Assembly: GCF_902859915.1 (NCBI RefSeq)
Contig: NZ_CADIKK010000009.1
Coordinates: forward strand, 1 to 64,000
Origin: Paraburkholderia ultramafica
GTDB lineage: Bacteria; Pseudomonadota; Gammaproteobacteria; Burkholderiales; Burkholderiaceae
Reading direction: 5' to 3'
DNA: 64,000 bases
Shown: positions 27,251 to 36,875 of the stretch, in pieces
Position numbering within the stretch: position 1 is the stretch's first letter
Layout of the letters: each line of letters opens with the position of its first letter
Notes under the pieces: generated by a model
Database searches by the model: none
The model's input: the letters and a program-made list of their open reading frames with translations, nothing else
Told to the model about the DNA's origin: nothing
Translations under genes and position numbers: made by a program

Positions 27251-27866
27251 CGCAGTTCAGCACTTCGCAGCCGGCGTTGTCTTCGCGGCCATTGCGACTG
27301 AGATCATTCCTGACGTGATGCGCGCCGGCACCCCCGGTTCGGCGCTCGCTGGCTTCGCAGCCGGCGTCGCCGCCATGTTTGCGATGCGCTGGCTGGCGGA
27401 TCGACTCGAGGCAAAAGATAGCGGCACTTCCGTGCTGCCGCTCGGCTTTCTGGCTGCGGTATCAATCGACTGCGTGATCGATGGGGTCGTGATCGGCACC
27501 GGCTTTGCGGTCGGTGCCTGACAAGGCGTGCTGGTCGCGGCATCGCCCGCACCGGAAATGTTCTTTCTTGGCCTCGCGACCGCGAACACGATGCGTGGCG
27601 GCGGCACCCGCGTTGCCACGGTTGTTGCGACTTGTGTCGGCCTTGCGCTGATCCTCGGCCTGTCGGCCGTGGTTGGCTTCACCCTGCTGGCGGGCGCGCC
27701 TGCAGCAATTCTCACGACACTGCTCGCATTCGGCTCGGCGGCTCTCCTCTACCTGGTCACGGAGGAGTTACTCATCCGGGCGCATGATTTAGGCGAGACG
27801 CGCCTCGTGACTTCGCTCTTCCTTCTTGGCTTCACGGCCGTCTTCGCGGCGGAACTCCTTTCGTGA
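27243..27866 (+). pseudogene. Decayed ZIP-family metal transporter (N-terminus missing, internal stop)
   Basis: From about 27249 a frame different from the rcnA remnant reads SAVQHFAAGVVFAAIATEI, then membrane segments with LAAVSIDCVIDGVVIGTGF, a pattern of bacterial ZIP transporters. A TGA at 27519-27521 interrupts it, consistent with a CGA-to-TGA change. The same frame then continues with SPAPEMFFLGLATANTMRGG to a stop at 27866. The ZIP start is absent: the remnant is joined directly to the truncated rcnA. ZIP proteins usually import divalent metal, so loss would favour resistance. Confidence 0.72.
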
Positions 27867-28360
27867 GTTGCGATCTATTGGCGGACATGTCGCTCAAATT
27901 CACGGGGCGTGCCGGACGCACAAATCTGCCGCAAGGCAATCTTTCTGATTCACCGTTTTTAGCTTCATCACATGCAGAAATTCGTTGCCAATGGTATGTA
28001 ATTCGCTCACATCATGCCTACTTCGCAGTAGCACCATGTGTGAGCAATTTGAGCCTTGACTTGCCCCTGCACAGTCGCAACACGAGACAGTGCATTGCAC
28101 GCTTCCTCGGCTACATCGCAACGGGACTTGGCGTTCGGGACGTGCGCACCAAGTCGCGTTCGCACGTCGAAGGACTCACTTATCCACGCTTCCGGAGCAC
28201 ACCGACGGTTCTGGTATTCACCTTCGGTTTTCGAGGTTTTCCCTCTTGAAATCAAATGCCAAACTATATAACCTGCGGTCGCCGTGACGCAGTTATCCAA
28301 ACTAACGCTTTGGAATCAAGGTTGGCACTGTACAACTTTACTTTTACTCAACACGGCGAC
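27867..28360. other. Intergenic stretch, no gene recognised
   Basis: About 500 bp between the ZIP remnant and the tandem repeats near glmS. Frames of about 100-130 codons occur on both strands without domains or ribosome-binding sites. This is where a tnsA-like gene would start if the neighbouring repeats are a Tn7-like right end; I could not recognise one. Confidence 0.4.
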
Positions 28361-28435
28361 TTTTTACAAACATATTTGTAAATTTACGAACTATTTTGTC
28401 AATTTACGAACATATTTGTCGTCGATCAAGCGACA
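28361..28435 (-). mobile_element. Tn7-like transposon end next to glmS
   Basis: Read on the minus strand from 28435, the sequence begins TGTCG and then has three head-to-tail 20-bp repeats: GACAAATATGTTCGTAAATT, GACAAAATAGTTCGTAAATT and TACAAATATGTTTGTAAAAA. GACAAAATAGTT matches TnsB-binding sites of Tn7 as I remember them, and closely packed tandem sites are typical of the Tn7 right end, the glmS-proximal one. The terminus lies 17 bp after the glmS stop; Tn7 itself inserts about 25 bp after it. A 5-bp target duplication would be TCCCC at 28436-28440. The other end and the tns genes are not seen in the window. Confidence 0.65.
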
Positions 28436-28452
28436 TCCCCGCAAACGCCCCC

Positions 28453-30270
28453 TCACTCCACCGTCACCGACTTCGCCAGATTCCGCGGCTTATCCACATC
28501 CGTACCCCGCGCACAAGCCGTGTGATACGCGAGCAACTGCAACGGCACGACGTGCAGAATCGGCGACAGCAAGCCATAGTGCTCCGGCATCCGGATCACA
28601 TGCAGCCCTTCATCGTTGACGATCTTCGTATCCGCATCGGCGAACACATACAGCTGACCGCCGCGCGCACGCACTTCCTGAATATTCGACTTCAGCTTTT
28701 CCAGCAGCGCGTCATTCGGCGCCACCGTCACCACCGGCATCGCTTCCGTCACGAGCGCCAGCGGCCCGTGCTTCAACTCGCCGGCCGGATAAGCCTCGGC
28801 ATGGATATACGAAATCTCCTTGAGCTTCAGCGCGCCTTCGAGCGCGATCGGGTAGTGCATGCCGCGCCCGAGGAACAGCGCATGTTCCTTGCGCGAAAAC
28901 TCTTCCGACCACGCGATGATCTGCGGCTCCAGCGCCAGCACACTATTCAGCGCAGCCGGCATATGGCGCAACTGCTTCAGGTAGCCCGCTTCCTGTTCGT
29001 CGCTCAGATGCCCGCGCAGCTTGGCTAACGTCGCCGCGAGCACGAACAGCGCGACCAGCTGCGTGGTGAACGCCTTGGTCGACGCCACGCCGATCTCGCG
29101 GCCCGCGTGCGTGAGGAACGACAGCTCCGTCTGGCGCACCATCGCGCTCGTGCCGACGTTGCACACCGCCAGCGTATGCTTGTGTCCCAGCGACTGCGCA
29201 TGCTTGAGCGCCGCGAGCGTGTCCGCCGTCTCACCCGACTGCGAGATTACCACCACCAGCGACTTCGGATTCGGCACCGACTCACGGTAGCGATACTCGC
29301 TGGCAATCTCCACCTGGGTCGGAATCTTCGCGATCGATTCGAGCCAGTACTTCGCGGTCAGCCCCGAGTAGTAGCTCGTGCCGCACGCGAGAATCAGCAG
29401 GCTGTCGATCTCCGCGAACACCTTGCCCGCGCCCTCGCCGAAAATCGACGCGTCGAACGAATCCGTTTGCGGGATCGTGTCGGTGATCGCACGCGGCTGC
29501 TCGAATATTTCCTTCTGCATGAAGTGGCGATACGGGCCGAGTTCGACCGCGCCGCCGTAGGCCGCCACCTGACGCACTTCGCGTTGTACCTCATTGCCGT
29601 CGCGATCGGCGATACGCACGCCGTCGAGCGACAGTTCGCACACGTCGCCTTCTTCAAGGAAGATGAAGCGTTCGGTGCTGCCGGCCAGCGCCAGTGCGTC
29701 CGAGGCGAGGAAGTTCTCGCCGTCGCCGAGCCCCACCACCAGCGGCGAGCCTTGGCGCGCGCCGACCACCGTATGCGGCTGATCCTTATGCAGCACCGCG
29801 ATCGCGTACGCGCCGTGCAATTGCGCGATGGCTTCGCGCACGGCGGCGAACAGATCGCCGCAGTACACGCTGTGAATCAGGTGCGCGATAACCTCTGTGT
29901 CGGTCTGCGAGACGAACGCGTAACCTTTGCCCCGCAATATTTCACGCAGCGATTCGTAATTCTCGATGATGCCGTTGTGTACCAACGCAAGCGTATCTCT
30001 CGAGAAGATCGGGTGCGCGTTGTCCGTCACCGGCGCGCCGTGCGTCGCCCAGCGCGTATGCGCGATACCCGTGACGCCTTCGAGATGACTTTCGTGCACC
30101 TGCTCGTCGAGATCGGCGACGCGCGCCACGCTGCGGGCGCGGCTCGGTCCGTTCTCGCCGAGCACAGCGACGCCACACGAATCGTAGCCGCGATATTCGA
30201 GGCGACGCAGTCCTTCGATCAGGACGGAAACAATATTACGTTGCGCAACCGCGCCGACAATCCCACACAT
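28453..30270 (-). CDS. glmS: Glutamine--fructose-6-phosphate aminotransferase (isomerising)
   Basis: This 605-residue enzyme has the N-terminal glutaminase domain (catalytic Cys2 in [26 protein letters not shown]) and two SIS isomerase domains ([31 protein letters not shown]), with the conserved C-terminus [11 protein letters not shown]. It makes glucosamine-6-phosphate for peptidoglycan and LPS. It is 60 bp downstream of glmU on the same strand, the usual pairing. Its 3' end is the target recognised by TnsD of Tn7-like elements, which is relevant to the repeats just downstream. Confidence 0.98.
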   Translation of the reverse strand: MCGIVGAVAQRNIVSVLIEGLRRLEYRGYDSCGVAVLGENGPSRARSVARVADLDEQVHESHLEGVTGIAHTRWATHGAPVTDNAHPIFSRDTLALVHNGIIENYESLREILRGKGYAFVSQTDTEVIAHLIHSVYCGDLFAAVREAIAQLHGAYAIAVLHKDQPHTVVGARQGSPLVVGLGDGENFLASDALALAGSTERFIFLEEGDVCELSLDGVRIADRDGNEVQREVRQVAAYGGAVELGPYRHFMQKEIFEQPRAITDTIPQTDSFDASIFGEGAGKVFAEIDSLLILACGTSYYSGLTAKYWLESIAKIPTQVEIASEYRYRESVPNPKSLVVVISQSGETADTLAALKHAQSLGHKHTLAVCNVGTSAMVRQTELSFLTHAGREIGVASTKAFTTQLVALFVLAATLAKLRGHLSDEQEAGYLKQLRHMPAALNSVLALEPQIIAWSEEFSRKEHALFLGRGMHYPIALEGALKLKEISYIHAEAYPAGELKHGPLALVTEAMPVVTVAPNDALLEKLKSNIQEVRARGGQLYVFADADTKIVNDEGLHVIRMPEHYGLLSPILHVVPLQLLAYHTACARGTDVDKPRNLAKSVTVE

Positions 30271-30330
30271 GGCTTATTCCTTTTCAGTGCTGGGTTTCAA
30301 GGAGCGCGCTTCGCGCCCGCGTCGTGTCCA

Positions 30331-31692
30331 TCAGCTCTTCTTTTTTACAGGGCGTATATAACCCGGCTTGCTGGTTTGCGTCTTGTCGTTCAGAACCAGC
30401 GCGCCGGCTTCGACGTCTTTCCAGACCGTGGTGCCCGCCGCGATCGTCGCGCCGCGCTTCACCCGCACCGGGGCAACCAGTTGCGTGTCCGAACCGACGA
30501 ACACGTCGTCCTCGATAACCGTGCGGAATTTGTTTGCGCCGTCGTAATTGCAGGTAATGGTGCCCGCGCCGATATTCACGCGCGCGCCGACATCCGCATC
30601 GCCGATATACGTGAGGTGGTTCGCTTTCGAGCCGTGGCCGAGCACCGCGTTCTTCACCTCGACGAAGTTGCCGACATGCGACTCGTCGTGCAACGACGCG
30701 CCGGGGCGCAGCCGCGCATACGGTCCGAGCACGACCTTCGCGCCGACCTCGGCGCCTTCGATGTGGGTGAACGCGTCGACACGCGTACCGGCGCCGATGC
30801 TCGCATTGCGGATCACGCAGTTGGGCCCGATGGTCACGTTGTCGGCCAGCGTCACGCGGCCCTCGAACACGCAGTTCACGTCGATCGAGACGTCGCGGCC
30901 GCATTCGAGCGTGCCGCGCACGTCGAAGCGCGCCGGATCGGCGAGCGTCACGCCCGCGACCAGCAACGCGTCGGCGACATTGCGCTGGTGAATCCGTTCG
31001 AGTTCGGCAAGCTGCTGCTTGCTGTTCACGCCGAGCGTTTCCCACTCGTCGTCCGGCTGCGTGGTGACGACTTCGAGTCCGGCTTCGATGGCCATCTCGA
31101 CCGCGTCGGTCAAATAGAACTCGCCTTGCGCGTTGTCGTTTTTCAACGCCGCGAGCCAGCCGGCGAGACGCTCGGTCGGCGCGACGATGATGCCGGTGTT
31201 GATCTCGGCAATCTGCAACTGCTCGGCGCTCGCGTCTTTCTGTTCGACGATGCGCAACACCTTGCCGTGCTGATCGCGCACGATACGGCCGTAGCCGCTC
31301 GGGTCGTCGAGCGTGACGGTGAGCACGCCATAGCCGCCCTGCCCGGCGCGCCCGGTCAGCGCGTGCAGCGTGCTGGCGCGCGTGAGCGGCACGTCGCCGT
31401 ACAGCACCAGCGTGGGGGCGGACGAATCGAGCAGCGGCAACGCCTGCTGCACCGCGTGGCCCGTGCCGAGCTGCTGCTCCTGCACGGCGAACTGGAGGTC
31501 CGGCGCCGCGACCGCCTCGCGCACGGCTTCGGCGCCATGGCCGATCACGACGACGAGACGCGTGGGCTTGAGCGCGCGAGCCGTGTCGATGACGTGAGCG
31601 AGGAGTGGCCGGCCGGCCAGAGGATGGAGCACCTTGGGAAGCGCGGACCGCATGCGCTTTCCGGTGCCTGCCGCCAAAATCACGATGTTCAT
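30331..31692 (-). CDS. glmU: Bifunctional UDP-N-acetylglucosamine pyrophosphorylase / glucosamine-1-phosphate N-acetyltransferase
   Basis: This 453-residue enzyme has an N-terminal uridyltransferase domain ([20 protein letters not shown], then VLYGDVPLT) and a C-terminal left-handed beta-helix acetyltransferase ([54 protein letters not shown]). It catalyses the last two steps to UDP-GlcNAc. Length and motifs are normal. It forms a unit with glmS 60 bp downstream. Confidence 0.98.
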   Translation of the reverse strand: MNIVILAAGTGKRMRSALPKVLHPLAGRPLLAHVIDTARALKPTRLVVVIGHGAEAVREAVAAPDLQFAVQEQQLGTGHAVQQALPLLDSSAPTLVLYGDVPLTRASTLHALTGRAGQGGYGVLTVTLDDPSGYGRIVRDQHGKVLRIVEQKDASAEQLQIAEINTGIIVAPTERLAGWLAALKNDNAQGEFYLTDAVEMAIEAGLEVVTTQPDDEWETLGVNSKQQLAELERIHQRNVADALLVAGVTLADPARFDVRGTLECGRDVSIDVNCVFEGRVTLADNVTIGPNCVIRNASIGAGTRVDAFTHIEGAEVGAKVVLGPYARLRPGASLHDESHVGNFVEVKNAVLGHGSKANHLTYIGDADVGARVNIGAGTITCNYDGANKFRTVIEDDVFVGSDTQLVAPVRVKRGATIAAGTTVWKDVEAGALVLNDKTQTSKPGYIRPVKKKS

Positions 31693-31789
31693 GGCGTCGG
31701 CAATATGACGAGTTTGGAGCCGGGGATTCTATCATGCAGCCATGATGACAAAGGCCGCTGACGCGGCTTCATGTCAAGCTGGGATGTGT

Positions 31790-31816
31790 GGAAACGCCCA
31801 TTTTTCGGGCTTTTCC
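31790..31816 (-). terminator. Hairpin just after ttcA
   Basis: On the minus strand GGAAAAGCCC pairs with GGGCGTTTCC around a short A-rich loop, one base after the ttcA stop. One mismatch interrupts the stem, and the T-rich 3' arm gives a terminator-like shape. Confidence 0.5.
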
Positions 31817-31817
31817 A

Positions 31818-32846
31818 TCAAAGATCGTCGAACTGAACGATCGAGATCGGCTTCGCCGCGTTGAGCATTGCGCTGTCGTCGTTGCCGGTCGAACACGGCT
31901 CTTCATCGAACGCGATATCGCCTTGCGGATCGGCCTCGCCGGTCGCGCGCAGGCCTGCGAACGGGAACAGCTTGTGATCCATCAGATGCGACGGCACGAT
32001 GTTCGACAACGCGTTGAACATATTTTCGATGCGGCCCGGGAAGCGCTTCTCCCAATCACGGATCAGTGCCTTCATTTCCGCGCGCTTCAGATTCGGTTGG
32101 CTACCGCACAGATTGCACGGAATGATCGGGAATTCGCGCAGCTCCGCGTACTTCTCCAGATCGGTTTCTTTCACGTAGGCGAGCGGCCGGATCACGATGT
32201 TCTTGCCGTCGTCCGATTGCAGCTTGGGCGGCATGCCCTTCAGCTTGCCGCCGTAGAACATGTTCAGCAGCAGCGTTTGCAGAATGTCGTCGCGATGATG
32301 GCCGAGCGCGATCTTGGTCGCGCCGAGCTCGCCCGCGACCCGGTACAGAATGCCGCGCCGCAGCCGCGAGCACAGCGAGCAGGTGGTCTTGCCCTCCGGC
32401 ACCAGCCGCTTGACGATGCTGTAAGTGTCCTGGTTCTCGATGTGAAACGGAATGTCGAGCTGCTTCAGGTATTCGGGCAACACGTGCTCCGGAAAACCCG
32501 GCTGCTTCTGGTCGAGATTCACCGCGACGATGTCGAAGTTGATCGGCGCGCGCTCGCGCAGCCGCATCAGGATTTCGAGCATCGCGTAGCTGTCCTTGCC
32601 GCCCGACAGGCAGACCATCACCTTGTCGCCGTCCTCGATCATGTTGAAGTCGCCGATCGCCTGGCCGACCTGGCGCGCGAGGCGCTTGAACAGCTTGTTG
32701 TTCTCGTACGCTTCCTTCTGCTCGCGGCGCGTGAGCGGCGACTTGGCCTTCGCGGCGGGCGCGGCGGGTTGCGTGGAGTCGATGGCGTCGGTGACGTCGA
32801 CAGCCTCGGCGGCCGCGTTGTCGTTCAGGATTTCCGGAGCATTCAT
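31818..32846 (-). CDS. ttcA: tRNA 2-thiocytidine(32) synthetase TtcA
   Basis: This 342-residue protein has the PP-loop ATPase motif SGGKDS, the [10 protein letters not shown] pair and later CNLCGSQP. These cysteines hold the iron-sulfur cluster and carry sulfur in TtcA. It thiolates cytidine 32 of certain tRNAs using ATP. The N-terminal 40 residues (acidic, Ala/Pro-rich) are a lineage-specific extension. It starts 3 bp after the folB stop and is probably co-transcribed with folB. Confidence 0.95.
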   Translation of the reverse strand: MNAPEILNDNAAAEAVDVTDAIDSTQPAAPAAKAKSPLTRREQKEAYENNKLFKRLARQVGQAIGDFNMIEDGDKVMVCLSGGKDSYAMLEILMRLRERAPINFDIVAVNLDQKQPGFPEHVLPEYLKQLDIPFHIENQDTYSIVKRLVPEGKTTCSLCSRLRRGILYRVAGELGATKIALGHHRDDILQTLLLNMFYGGKLKGMPPKLQSDDGKNIVIRPLAYVKETDLEKYAELREFPIIPCNLCGSQPNLKRAEMKALIRDWEKRFPGRIENMFNALSNIVPSHLMDHKLFPFAGLRATGEADPQGDIAFDEEPCSTGNDDSAMLNAAKPISIVQFDDL

Positions 32847-32849
32847 GGC

Positions 32850-33245
32850 TCAATCCTCTTTGATACGGAAGACTTCGACGCCCACCGCGTCGCAGTCGGG
32901 ATACACGTCCGGCTTCTCGGTCGACACGCGCGCGGCCCGCACCTGCGGATGCTCGAGCATGGTCCGTACGAGGTCGTCGCACAGCGTTTCCTGCAAGTGG
33001 ATATGGCCTTGCTCGACGCGGCGCGAAATGGTGGACCGCATGAAGTCGTAGTCGACGACTTCGTTCAGCTTGTCCTGAACCGGCGTGGACAGCGCGAGCG
33101 GCACGAACAGTTCGACGTTGATCACGACGCGCTGTTCGCCGCGCTTTTCGAAGTCGTGCACGCCGATGTTGATGTGCACTTCGTAGTTGCGCAGAAAGAG
33201 CCGGCGGCAATCGGCGAGCCGGGGGTGCGAAAGAGCGGCAAACAT
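32850..33245 (-). CDS. folB: Dihydroneopterin aldolase
   Basis: This protein of about 131 residues has the FolB core: LFLRNYEVHINIGVHDFEK, then VVDYDFMRSTIS and an HLQETLCDDL element with the catalytic region, ending with VSTEKPDV. FolB converts dihydroneopterin to hydroxymethyl-dihydropterin for folate synthesis. ATG 33245 is preferred; a longer frame adds 11 residues without support. It is followed by ttcA 3 bp downstream and preceded by a pteridine-reductase-like SDR on the same strand, so the three may form one pterin-linked operon. Confidence 0.9.
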   Translation of the reverse strand: MFAALSHPRLADCRRLFLRNYEVHINIGVHDFEKRGEQRVVINVELFVPLALSTPVQDKLNEVVDYDFMRSTISRRVEQGHIHLQETLCDDLVRTMLEHPQVRAARVSTEKPDVYPDCDAVGVEVFRIKED

Positions 33246-33333
33246 GTTCGTTCCAGTCGAAAAAAGCGTGCGGAGCACGCAAAGGGGCGCTTCACTGCGC
33301 GGCGGCCGCCCATCCAGGCCGGCCGCGCGCGCT

Positions 33334-34152
33334 TCAGGCGCCCGTCAAAAACATTACGTCGCGCGGCAGCGGCACGAGATGCTGCCCGCCGTCGACCACC
33401 AGCGTCGTTCCGGTGACGCCGGCTGCATCCGCGAGATACAGCGCGGCGGCGACAATATCCTCGGGCCGCGACGCACGGCCCAAAGGCGTCGTTCGGTGAG
33501 CGGCTTCGAAACTATCCTGCGTCTGATCGCCGGACTGCATCGTCAGACCGGGCGCGAGCCCGACCACGCGCAGTTTCGGCGCCAACGCCTGGGCCAGCGC
33601 GACCGTGGCGGTCTGCAGCGCCGCTTTCGACAGCGTGTACGACAGATAGTCCGGATTCATGTTGTACAGCTTCTGATCCAGCACGTTGATGACCACGCCG
33701 CGCTGGCTTTCGTCGGTGCGCGCGGCCTCCGGCGTCGCGTCGAACAGCATGCGCGCCAGCACCAGCGGTGCGCCGAGATTCATCGCGGTCAGCTTCAGCA
33801 GCAGCTCGTAGCCGACGTTGCGCGCCGTGTCTTCCTCGAAGCGCGACGCGTTGTTGACGATGCACACCGGCCGGCCCAAAGCGGCGGTACACGCCGGCAA
33901 CAGCCGCTCGACCTGCGCCTCGTCGCCCAACTCCGCGTGCAACGCGACCGCGCGGCGGCCGAGCGCGGCGATCTGCGCGACCACTTCGTCGGCCTCTTCG
34001 CGCGATGCGCCGTAGTGGACCGCCACGTCCCAGCCGCGCGCGGCAAAGCCGAGCGCGAGCGCGCGCCCGATGCGGCGGGCGGCGCCGGTAATCAGCACGA
34101 CGCGCGGCGTTGCGGGCGCGCGGGCAGCGGCAGTGTCCAGAGAGGCGGTCAT
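33334..34152 (-). CDS. SDR oxidoreductase, pteridine reductase/FolM-like
   Basis: This 272-residue short-chain dehydrogenase has the cofactor loop TGAARRIGRALA, with Arg residues typical of NADPH-using pteridine reductases in place of plain TGxxxGIG. It also has the NNAS element and the catalytic Y-x3-K within SYTLSKAALQTA. Closeness to folB supports a dihydropteridine or dihydromonapterin reductase role (inference). Its ATG is only 13 bp from the ATG of the divergent MidA-like gene, so their promoters must lie within each other's coding ends or overlap. Confidence 0.82.
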   Translation of the reverse strand: MTASLDTAAARAPATPRVVLITGAARRIGRALALGFAARGWDVAVHYGASREEADEVVAQIAALGRRAVALHAELGDEAQVERLLPACTAALGRPVCIVNNASRFEEDTARNVGYELLLKLTAMNLGAPLVLARMLFDATPEAARTDESQRGVVINVLDQKLYNMNPDYLSYTLSKAALQTATVALAQALAPKLRVVGLAPGLTMQSGDQTQDSFEAAHRTTPLGRASRPEDIVAAALYLADAAGVTGTTLVVDGGQHLVPLPRDVMFLTGA

Positions 34153-34165
34153 TTACAATGCGGGG

Positions 34166-35356
34166 ATGAATCCGAAAGCTCACCAACCCGATAGTTTACC
34201 TGCTCCCGGCCCAGACGCGCTTGCGCAGTCCGAAGCGCTGGTCGCGCAGATCCGCGCGGAACTCGACAGCGCCGGCGGCTGGCTGCCGTTCGACCGCTAC
34301 ATGGAGCGCGCGCTTTACGCGCCGGGACTCGGCTATTACAGCGGTGGCGCGCGCAAATTCGGTCTGCGCGGCGACGACGGCAGCGACTTCGTCACCGCGC
34401 CGGAGCTGTCGCCATTGTTCGCCGCGACGCTGGCGCGGCCGCTGGCCGAGGCCTTGCAGGCGAGCGGCACGCGCGACGTGATGGAGTTCGGCGCCGGCAC
34501 GGGCAAACTGGCCGCCGGCTTGCTCAACGCGCTCGATGCGCTGGGCACCGAATTCGACAGCTACTCGATCGTCGACCTGTCGGGCGAATTGCGCGAGCGC
34601 CAACGCGAGACGATCGCGGCGGCAGCGCCCGCGCTGGTTGCGAAAGTACGCTGGCTGGACGCTTTGCCGGAGCGCTTCGAGGGTGTGGTGATCGGCAACG
34701 AGGTGCTGGACGCGATGCCCGTGCGGCTGTTCGTATCGAACGGCGGCATCTGGCATCAGCGCGGCGTAGTGTGGCGCGACGACGCGTTTGCGTTCGACGA
34801 CCGCCCGGTGTCCGCCGCAGCGGACATCGCGTTGCTGTCCGAACTCGACACCGCCGGCGACGGCTACGTGACCGAAACGCACGAAGCCGCCAGCGCGTTC
34901 ACGCGCACCATTTGCACGATGCTCACGCGCGGCGCGGTCTTTCTGATCGACTATGGTTTTCCGCGTCACGAGTACTACCATGCGCAGCGCGCGCAAGGCA
35001 CGCTGATGTGCCACTACCGGCACCGCGCGCACGCCGATCCTTTCCTCTACCCGGGCTTGCAGGACATCACCGCGCATGTGGAATTTACCGGCATCGCCGA
35101 AGCCGGTGTCGAGACGGGCGCGGACTTGCTGGGCTTCACGTCGCAAGCGCGGTTCTTGCTGAATGCGGGGATTACCGAAGTGTTGTCGGAAATCGATCCG
35201 ACCGACACCGCGCGATTCCTGCCCGCGGCGAATGCGGTGCAGAAGCTGTTGTCCGAGGCGGAGATGGGCGAACTGTTCAAGGTGATCGCCTTTTCGCGCG
35301 GACTGGACGACACGTTGCAGGCGTTTTCCAGCGGCGACCGCTCGCATACGCTGTGA
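34166..35356 (+). CDS. MidA/NDUFAF7-type SAM-dependent methyltransferase (DUF185)
   Basis: This 396-residue protein has the family's N-terminal substrate region (GWLPFDRYMERALYAPGLGYY) and a SAM-binding site (DVMEFGAGTGKLAAGLLNAL). The family signature VIGNEVLDAMPVRLF and the later FLIDYGFPRHEYYH follow. NDUFAF7/MidA methylates an arginine on a complex I subunit in mitochondria; bacterial members are less well defined. ATG 34166 gives the usual length. It is followed by the DUF2905 gene 32 bp downstream on the same strand. Confidence 0.88.
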   Translation: MNPKAHQPDSLPAPGPDALAQSEALVAQIRAELDSAGGWLPFDRYMERALYAPGLGYYSGGARKFGLRGDDGSDFVTAPELSPLFAATLARPLAEALQASGTRDVMEFGAGTGKLAAGLLNALDALGTEFDSYSIVDLSGELRERQRETIAAAAPALVAKVRWLDALPERFEGVVIGNEVLDAMPVRLFVSNGGIWHQRGVVWRDDAFAFDDRPVSAAADIALLSELDTAGDGYVTETHEAASAFTRTICTMLTRGAVFLIDYGFPRHEYYHAQRAQGTLMCHYRHRAHADPFLYPGLQDITAHVEFTGIAEAGVETGADLLGFTSQARFLLNAGITEVLSEIDPTDTARFLPAANAVQKLLSEAEMGELFKVIAFSRGLDDTLQAFSSGDRSHTL

Positions 35357-35388
35357 ATTTTTGCCTCATTGGGCGTTAGGAACTCGTG

Positions 35389-35583
35389 ATGATCCGCTGG
35401 CTGTTGACTACGTTCGTTGCGGTGGCGGTGTTGTCGGCCTGCTGGCCGTGGCTCAGGAAGATCGGCATTGGCCGGATGCCCGGCGACGTGACCTTGCGCC
35501 TGTTCGGTCGCGAGTACCCGTTTCCTTTTATGTCGACGCTGGTGTTGTCGATGCTTTTGTCGCTTATAGCGAGGCTGTTGTAG
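35389..35583 (+). CDS. DUF2905 small membrane protein
   Basis: This 64-residue protein has two hydrophobic helices separated by the DUF2905 signature GIGRMPGDVTLRLFGREYPF. Its function is unknown; it is probably in the inner membrane. An AGGA ribosome-binding site sits eight bases before ATG 35389. It follows the MidA-like gene and ends at the inverted repeat 35584-35636. Confidence 0.85.
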   Translation: MIRWLLTTFVAVAVLSACWPWLRKIGIGRMPGDVTLRLFGREYPFPFMSTLVLSMLLSLIARLL

Positions 35584-35636
35584 GTTTTGCCTTTAACGGC
35601 GGCGGCCTGCGCCGCCCGCCACGCCAAAGGCAAAAC
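35584..35636. repeat. Inverted repeat between convergent genes
   Basis: GTTTTGCCTTT and AAAGGCAAAAC form an 11-bp perfect stem enclosing a GC-rich inner hairpin (GGCGGC/GCCGCC), exactly filling the space between the convergent DUF2905 and cca genes. The 3' arm is A-rich on both strands, so it is not a canonical U-run terminator, but it probably marks the ends of both transcripts. Confidence 0.5.
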
Positions 35637-35639
35637 ACC

Positions 35640-36875
35640 TTACCCGACAAGCGCCGCTTCCACCGCGCGCACCCGCTCCTGATGCACGGCGTCCTTGATG
35701 CCGGCAGGCGCATCGGCCAGCAGTTTCGCCACCGCGCCGGCATCCACGCTTCGTGCAGCGACCAGCGCCACTCTGAGCCGCTCGGCCTGCGGATAGTCGC
35801 TCGTTTCGAACCCAAGCCGCCCACGCGCGTCGGCCTCGCACGCCTGCAAGGCTTCTGCAAAGCGGCCCGGTTTGCGGATCGCATCGCTGCGCTCGAGCAA
35901 GCGCACCAGCGCGGCAGCCCCCATCTCCGTCACGCGATGAATGTTGCCATGCTCGCGCGCCACCAGCAGCGCCAGGTCACGACAGTCGTTCGGCACCCGC
36001 AGCCGCTCGCATAGCGGCTTCAGCAGATCCACACTGCGCCCCTCATGGCCGATATGCCGCGGCAGCACATCCTCAGGTGTGGTCGCCTTGCCGAGGTCGT
36101 GCGTCAGCGCGGCAAACCGGACCGGCAACGCATAGCCCTGCTGCGCGGCATGATCGACCACCATCATCACGTGCACGCCGGTATCCACTTCGGGGTGATA
36201 GTCGGCCCGCTGCGGCACGCCGAACAGCGCGTCCATCTCCGGCAGAATCCGCGCCAACGCGCCACAGTCGCGCAACACCTCGAACATGCGCGAAGGCTTC
36301 TTCTCCATCAAGCCGCGCGACACCTCCTGCCACACGCGTTCGGCCACCAGCGCATCCACCTCGCCGTCGGCGACCATTTGGCGCATCAGCGCCAGCGTTT
36401 CCGGCGCGACCGTGAAGTCGACGAACCGCGCGGCGAAGCGTGCAATCCGCAAAATCCGCACAGGGTCTTCGAGGAACGCATCGCTGACGTGACGGAACAA
36501 TTGCGCCTGCAAATCCGCCTGACCGTCGAACGGGTCGATGACCGGGCCGGTCAACTCGCCGTCCGGGCGCACTTCGCGCGCCATCGCGTTGATCGTCAGG
36601 TCGCGGCGCGCGAGATCTTCCTCCAGCGTAACGTCCGGAGCATAGAAAAACTGGAAGCCGTGATAGCCCGCCGCCGTCTTGCGCTCCGTGCGCGCAAGCG
36701 CGTACTCCTCGTGCGTTTGCGGATGCAGGAACACCGGAAAATCCTTGCCCACCGGACGATAGCCCTGCGCCACCATCTGCTCGGGCGTCGCGGCGACCAC
36801 CACGTAATCGCGGTCCTGCACCGGCACGCCCAACAACTCGTCGCGGATCGCGCCGCCTACCGCGTAGATCTTCAT
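35640..36875 (-). CDS. cca: CCA-adding tRNA nucleotidyltransferase, multifunctional
   Basis: This 411-residue enzyme has the nucleotidyltransferase head (YAVGGAIRDELLG, RDYVVVAATPEQM), RRDLTINAMA, and an HD domain (TGVHVMMVVDHAAQQ, ALTHDLGKATTPEDVLPRHIG) typical of the longer, phosphohydrolase-bearing class. It adds or repairs the 3'-CCA of tRNAs. Its ATG overlaps the stop of the upstream GST gene (ATGA), so the two are translationally coupled; the longer frame to 37184 lies inside the GST gene and is rejected. Confidence 0.97.
   Translation of the reverse strand: MKIYAVGGAIRDELLGVPVQDRDYVVVAATPEQMVAQGYRPVGKDFPVFLHPQTHEEYALARTERKTAAGYHGFQFFYAPDVTLEEDLARRDLTINAMAREVRPDGELTGPVIDPFDGQADLQAQLFRHVSDAFLEDPVRILRIARFAARFVDFTVAPETLALMRQMVADGEVDALVAERVWQEVSRGLMEKKPSRMFEVLRDCGALARILPEMDALFGVPQRADYHPEVDTGVHVMMVVDHAAQQGYALPVRFAALTHDLGKATTPEDVLPRHIGHEGRSVDLLKPLCERLRVPNDCRDLALLVAREHGNIHRVTEMGAAALVRLLERSDAIRKPGRFAEALQACEADARGRLGFETSDYPQAERLRVALVAARSVDAGAVAKLLADAPAGIKDAVHQERVRAVEAALVG

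Noticed and set aside
28007..28300. Minus-strand frame as a possible tnsA start
   Set aside because: It has the right position and direction for tnsA relative to the proposed Tn7-like end, but no TnsA motif is recognisable in any of the three frames.
29107..31761. 884-codon plus-strand open frame
   Set aside because: It is antisense to glmS and glmU, both with complete motifs, and its composition (Arg/His/Asp/Val-rich) is the typical mirror image of a GC-rich gene.
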